64,000 nt of DNA from Palleronia marisminoris. GTDB taxonomy: Bacteria > Pseudomonadota > Alphaproteobacteria > Rhodobacterales > Rhodobacteraceae. The position numbers and the translations under genes were made by a program. Numbering within the stretch: position 1 is the first letter of the stretch; each line of letters starts with the position of its first letter. The stretch is taken from positions 124,001-188,000 of the forward strand of contig NZ_FWFV01000004.1 of the NCBI RefSeq assembly GCF_900172315.1, written 5' to 3'. This document shows positions 61,894 to 64,000 of the stretch, one piece after another. The notes beneath the pieces are model-generated. The model searched no databases, had not been told where the DNA came from, and saw nothing but the letters and a program-made list of their open reading frames with translations.

Positions 61894-62942
61894 CCGACCT
61901 GTCCAAGCTTCCCGTCACCGTCGTCACCGGCTTTCTGGGCTCGGGCAAGACAACGCTGATCCGCCACCTGATGCAGAACCCGGGCGGCCGGCGCCTCGCG
62001 GTCGTCGTCAACGAATTCGGCGACGTGGGCGTCGACGGCGAGATCCTCAAGGGCTGCGCGATTCCCGACTGCCCTGCCGAAAACATCGTCGAACTGGCGA
62101 ATGGCTGCATCTGCTGCACGGTGGCAGACGACTTCATTCCCACGATCGAGGCGCTGATGAAGCTCGACCCGCGCCCCGATCACATCCTGATCGAGACGTC
62201 GGGCCTTGCCCTGCCGAAGCCCCTGCTCAAGGCGTTCGACTGGCCCGACATCCGGTCCAAGATTACCGTGGACGGCGTGATCTCTCTGGCCGATGCCGAG
62301 GCCGTGGCGGCGGGCCGCTTTGCCCCCGACGTGGACCGCGTGCAGGCCCAGCGCGAGGCCGATGACAGCATCGACCACGAAACGCCCCTGTCCGAGGTGT
62401 TCGAGGATCAGATCTCCTGCGCCGACATCGTGCTTCTGACCAAGCCCGACCTCGCCGGCCCCGAAGGCGTCGCGAAGGCCCGAGCGATCATCGCCGCCGA
62501 AGCTCCCCGCCCCCTGCCCATCGTGGAATGCGCCGAAGGGGTCGTGGACCCGCGCGTGATCCTTGGCCTCGGTGCCGCCGCCGAGGATGACATGGACGCC
62601 CGCCCCTCGCACCATGACGACGCGGCCGACCACGATCACGACGATTTCGAGTCCATCGTCGTGGACATCCCTGAACTTGCCGCGCCCGCCGACCTCGTCG
62701 CCGCCATCGAGACGCTTGCGCGCGAACGCAACATCCTGCGCGTGAAGGGCTACGCCGCCGTGCAGGGCAAGCCCATGCGCCTGCTGGTCCAGGCCGTCGG
62801 CGCCCGCGTGCGTCACCAATTCGACCGCCCGTGGAAGCCCGAGGAAGCCCGCCGCGGCCGCCTCGTGGTGATCGCCGAGCATGACGACATCGACGAAACC
62901 GCGATCCGCGCCGCGCTTGGCGCGCTCGAGGCCGCCGAATGA
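61890..62942 (+). CDS. cobW: Cobalamin biosynthesis GTPase CobW
   Basis: The 350-residue metallochaperone GTPase of the COG0523 family has Walker A VVTGFLGSGKTTLI (12-25), the metal site GCICC (72-76), LIETSGLALPKP and the guanine motif TKPD. A His/Asp-rich patch at about 236-247 (HHDDAADHDHDD) is a likely cobalt or zinc reservoir. It presumably delivers cobalt to the CobN chelatase encoded next. The second gene of the riboswitch-controlled operon. Confidence 0.95.
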   Translation: MTDLSKLPVTVVTGFLGSGKTTLIRHLMQNPGGRRLAVVVNEFGDVGVDGEILKGCAIPDCPAENIVELANGCICCTVADDFIPTIEALMKLDPRPDHILIETSGLALPKPLLKAFDWPDIRSKITVDGVISLADAEAVAAGRFAPDVDRVQAQREADDSIDHETPLSEVFEDQISCADIVLLTKPDLAGPEGVAKARAIIAAEAPRPLPIVECAEGVVDPRVILGLGAAAEDDMDARPSHHDDAADHDHDDFESIVVDIPELAAPADLVAAIETLARERNILRVKGYAAVQGKPMRLLVQAVGARVRHQFDRPWKPEEARRGRLVVIAEHDDIDETAIRAALGALEAAE

Positions 62943-62969
62943 CCCGGCGCGCGATGACGGGCCCGTAAG

Positions 62970-64000
62970 ATGCACGTCATCTTCCGCGAAAGCCACGGGC
63001 TCGAAGAGGCCGGCACGCCCACCGATCTCGGCCAGGACCCGGCCGACCTGGTGGTGCTGTCGTTCTCGGACTCGGACCTCGGCGCGTTCGCGGAAGCCTG
63101 GCACAGGGCGCGCGACGGACTGCCGTCGCTGCGCCTCGCCAACCTGTCGGCGCTGCGCCACCCGCTGTCGGTCGATACCTATGTCGATCAGACGCTCTCG
63201 GGGGCGAAGGGCATCCTGATCCGCCTGATCGGCGGCGCGCCCTACTGGTCCTACGGCCTTCAGCAGGTCGAAGCGCTAGCTCGCTCCCGCGGCATACCGC
63301 TGGCCGTCCTACCCGCCGATGGCCGCCCGGACGAGACGCTGGACCGCGCCTCGACCCTGCCCACATCGACCCTGCGGCGTCTTCAGCATTTCTGCGACAC
63401 CGGCGGCGTCGTGGCGGCGCAAGCGGCGCTGCAGCAGATGGCGCTCGCCTCGGGACTCTATGCCGGGCCGGTCCGGGGGCAGAAGGCGCTGCCGATGGTG
63501 GGGGCGTGGACGCCCGAGGACGGGCCGTGTTGTCCGTTGGTCGGCATGGCATCCGGAACCGAGCGACGGGTGCTGGTCGTCTTCTACCGCTCCTACCTGG
63601 TCGCCGCGGACCTCGAGCCGGTGGCTGCCCTGATCGAAGCCCTGCGCGCGCGCGGGTTCGACGCCGTGGGGCTGTTCGCGCCCTCGCTGAAGGCGCCAGA
63701 TGCGGCGGGCTGGCTGCGGCGGCAGGTTCGGTTCTGGGCTCCGGTGGCCGTGGTGAACGCGACGGCGTTCTCGGGCCGCGGCGAGGACGGGACATCGCCC
63801 CTCGACGCCGCTGGCGTGCCGGTGTTCCAGGTCGCGCTGTCGACGGCCAACCGTAAGGCGTGGGCCGGGGCCGAGCGCGGCCTGTCCCCGGCCGATCTGG
63901 CCATGCACGTGGTCCTGCCCGAGATGGACGGCCGGATCCTCGGCGGCGTCGCCTCGTTCAAGGAACCCGGCGTGCGCGACCCCGACCTGCAGTTCGCCCG
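62970..64000 (+). CDS. cobN: Cobaltochelatase subunit CobN (partial, runs off the window)
   Basis: An open frame from ATG 62970 to the window edge (343 full codons, no stop) starts MHVIFRESHGLEEAG and continues SVDTYVDQTLSGAKGILIRLIGG and YWSYGLQQVEALARSRG, all typical of the N-terminal part of CobN, the large ATP-dependent subunit that inserts cobalt into hydrogenobyrinic diamide. Full CobN is about 1250 residues, so roughly a quarter is present. It follows cobW by 27 bases. Confidence 0.93.
   Translation, partial: MHVIFRESHGLEEAGTPTDLGQDPADLVVLSFSDSDLGAFAEAWHRARDGLPSLRLANLSALRHPLSVDTYVDQTLSGAKGILIRLIGGAPYWSYGLQQVEALARSRGIPLAVLPADGRPDETLDRASTLPTSTLRRLQHFCDTGGVVAAQAALQQMALASGLYAGPVRGQKALPMVGAWTPEDGPCCPLVGMASGTERRVLVVFYRSYLVAADLEPVAALIEALRARGFDAVGLFAPSLKAPDAAGWLRRQVRFWAPVAVVNATAFSGRGEDGTSPLDAAGVPVFQVALSTANRKAWAGAERGLSPADLAMHVVLPEMDGRILGGVASFKEPGVRDPDLQFA

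Noticed and set aside
61434-62942. Longer plus-strand start for cobW at 61434
   Set aside because: The extension lies in the riboswitch expression platform and across DUF1636 in a different frame; ATG 61890 overlaps the DUF1636 stop and starts with a normal CobW N-terminus.
1-64000. tRNA, rRNA, CRISPR array, transposase, integrase or attachment-site repeat
   Set aside because: I searched by eye for cloverleaf ends, regularly spaced repeats and recombinase motifs and found none that hold up.

Overview
The window is a GC-rich, densely packed chromosomal segment of an alphaproteobacterium, almost certainly a member of the Rhodobacteraceae (Roseobacter group). The evidence is the gene set: DUF4170-waaA-lpxK order, a gene-transfer-agent type spike base protein, bphO-bphP, a fused subunit I+III cytochrome oxidase, FDH3-type formate dehydrogenase with its Tat-target leader protein, and the aerobic (cobN/cobO/cobW) cobalamin route. 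I see no rRNA, tRNA, insertion sequence, integrase or CRISPR array. Codon use and GC look even, apart from a few AT-rich promoter spacers.

Region by region. (1) 18-4031: a divergent polysaccharide-export locus, with an outer-membrane barrel protein and a short Wza-like protein on the minus strand and a Wzc-like chain-length protein and a degenerate tyrosine-kinase-like ATPase on the plus strand. (2) 4032-6733: a large SGNH-hydrolase-like/lectin-like protein preceded by a small GTA-type spike base protein. (3) 6951-10387: alkane monooxygenase, mutY, a DUF721 protein and a DsbA-like thioredoxin. (4) 10384-16338: lipid A/Kdo genes (lpxK, waaA-like), DUF4170, an inositol-phosphatase family protein, a PmbA-like protein and a DUF2125 protein. 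(5) 16468-17883: a short-chain dehydrogenase and a crotonase-like protein.

(6) 18300-29364 is a respiratory island on the minus strand. A formate dehydrogenase operon (Tat-target leader protein, Mo/FeS subunit, FeS subunit, cytochrome b, and a 57-aa membrane protein) lies beside a caa3-type oxidase operon (coxII-cytochrome c, fused coxI+III, a small membrane protein, CtaG, and a tri-haem cytochrome c). (7) 29465-34470: a bacteriophytochrome histidine kinase with its haem oxygenase, a sugar-isomerase family protein and a LuxR-type response regulator. (8) 34676-49774 is mixed housekeeping: a SnoaL/GNAT/nitrilase operon, an MltB-type transglycosylase, thiolase, a hybrid kinase, yaaA, recQ, yggT, a thioesterase, an MFS transporter, mepA, a phytase-like lipoprotein, a queuosine-precursor transporter behind a preQ1-I riboswitch, a compact structured RNA with a leader-peptide frame, and arfB.

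(9) 49811-52354: glutathione-dependent formaldehyde dehydrogenase and pncB. Formaldehyde dehydrogenase and the formate dehydrogenase upstream would together take formaldehyde to CO2. (10) 52351-64000 is a cobalamin block: cobS-cobT-cobU (minus), an alpha-ribazole phosphatase-like gene, a threonine-kinase-like gene, cbiB and cobD (plus), cobQ, a phosphoesterase, a HAD protein and cobO (minus). A B12 riboswitch then precedes DUF1636-cobW-cobN (plus), and cobN runs off the right edge. Together these cover adenosylation, side-chain amidation, aminopropanol-phosphate supply, nucleotide-loop assembly and cobalt insertion.

The items most worth a second look are the structured RNA at 49125-49296, the preQ1-I riboswitch at 48389-48422, the spike module abutting the polysaccharide locus, the 57-aa protein closing the formate dehydrogenase operon, and several enzyme-family members that lack expected catalytic residues.
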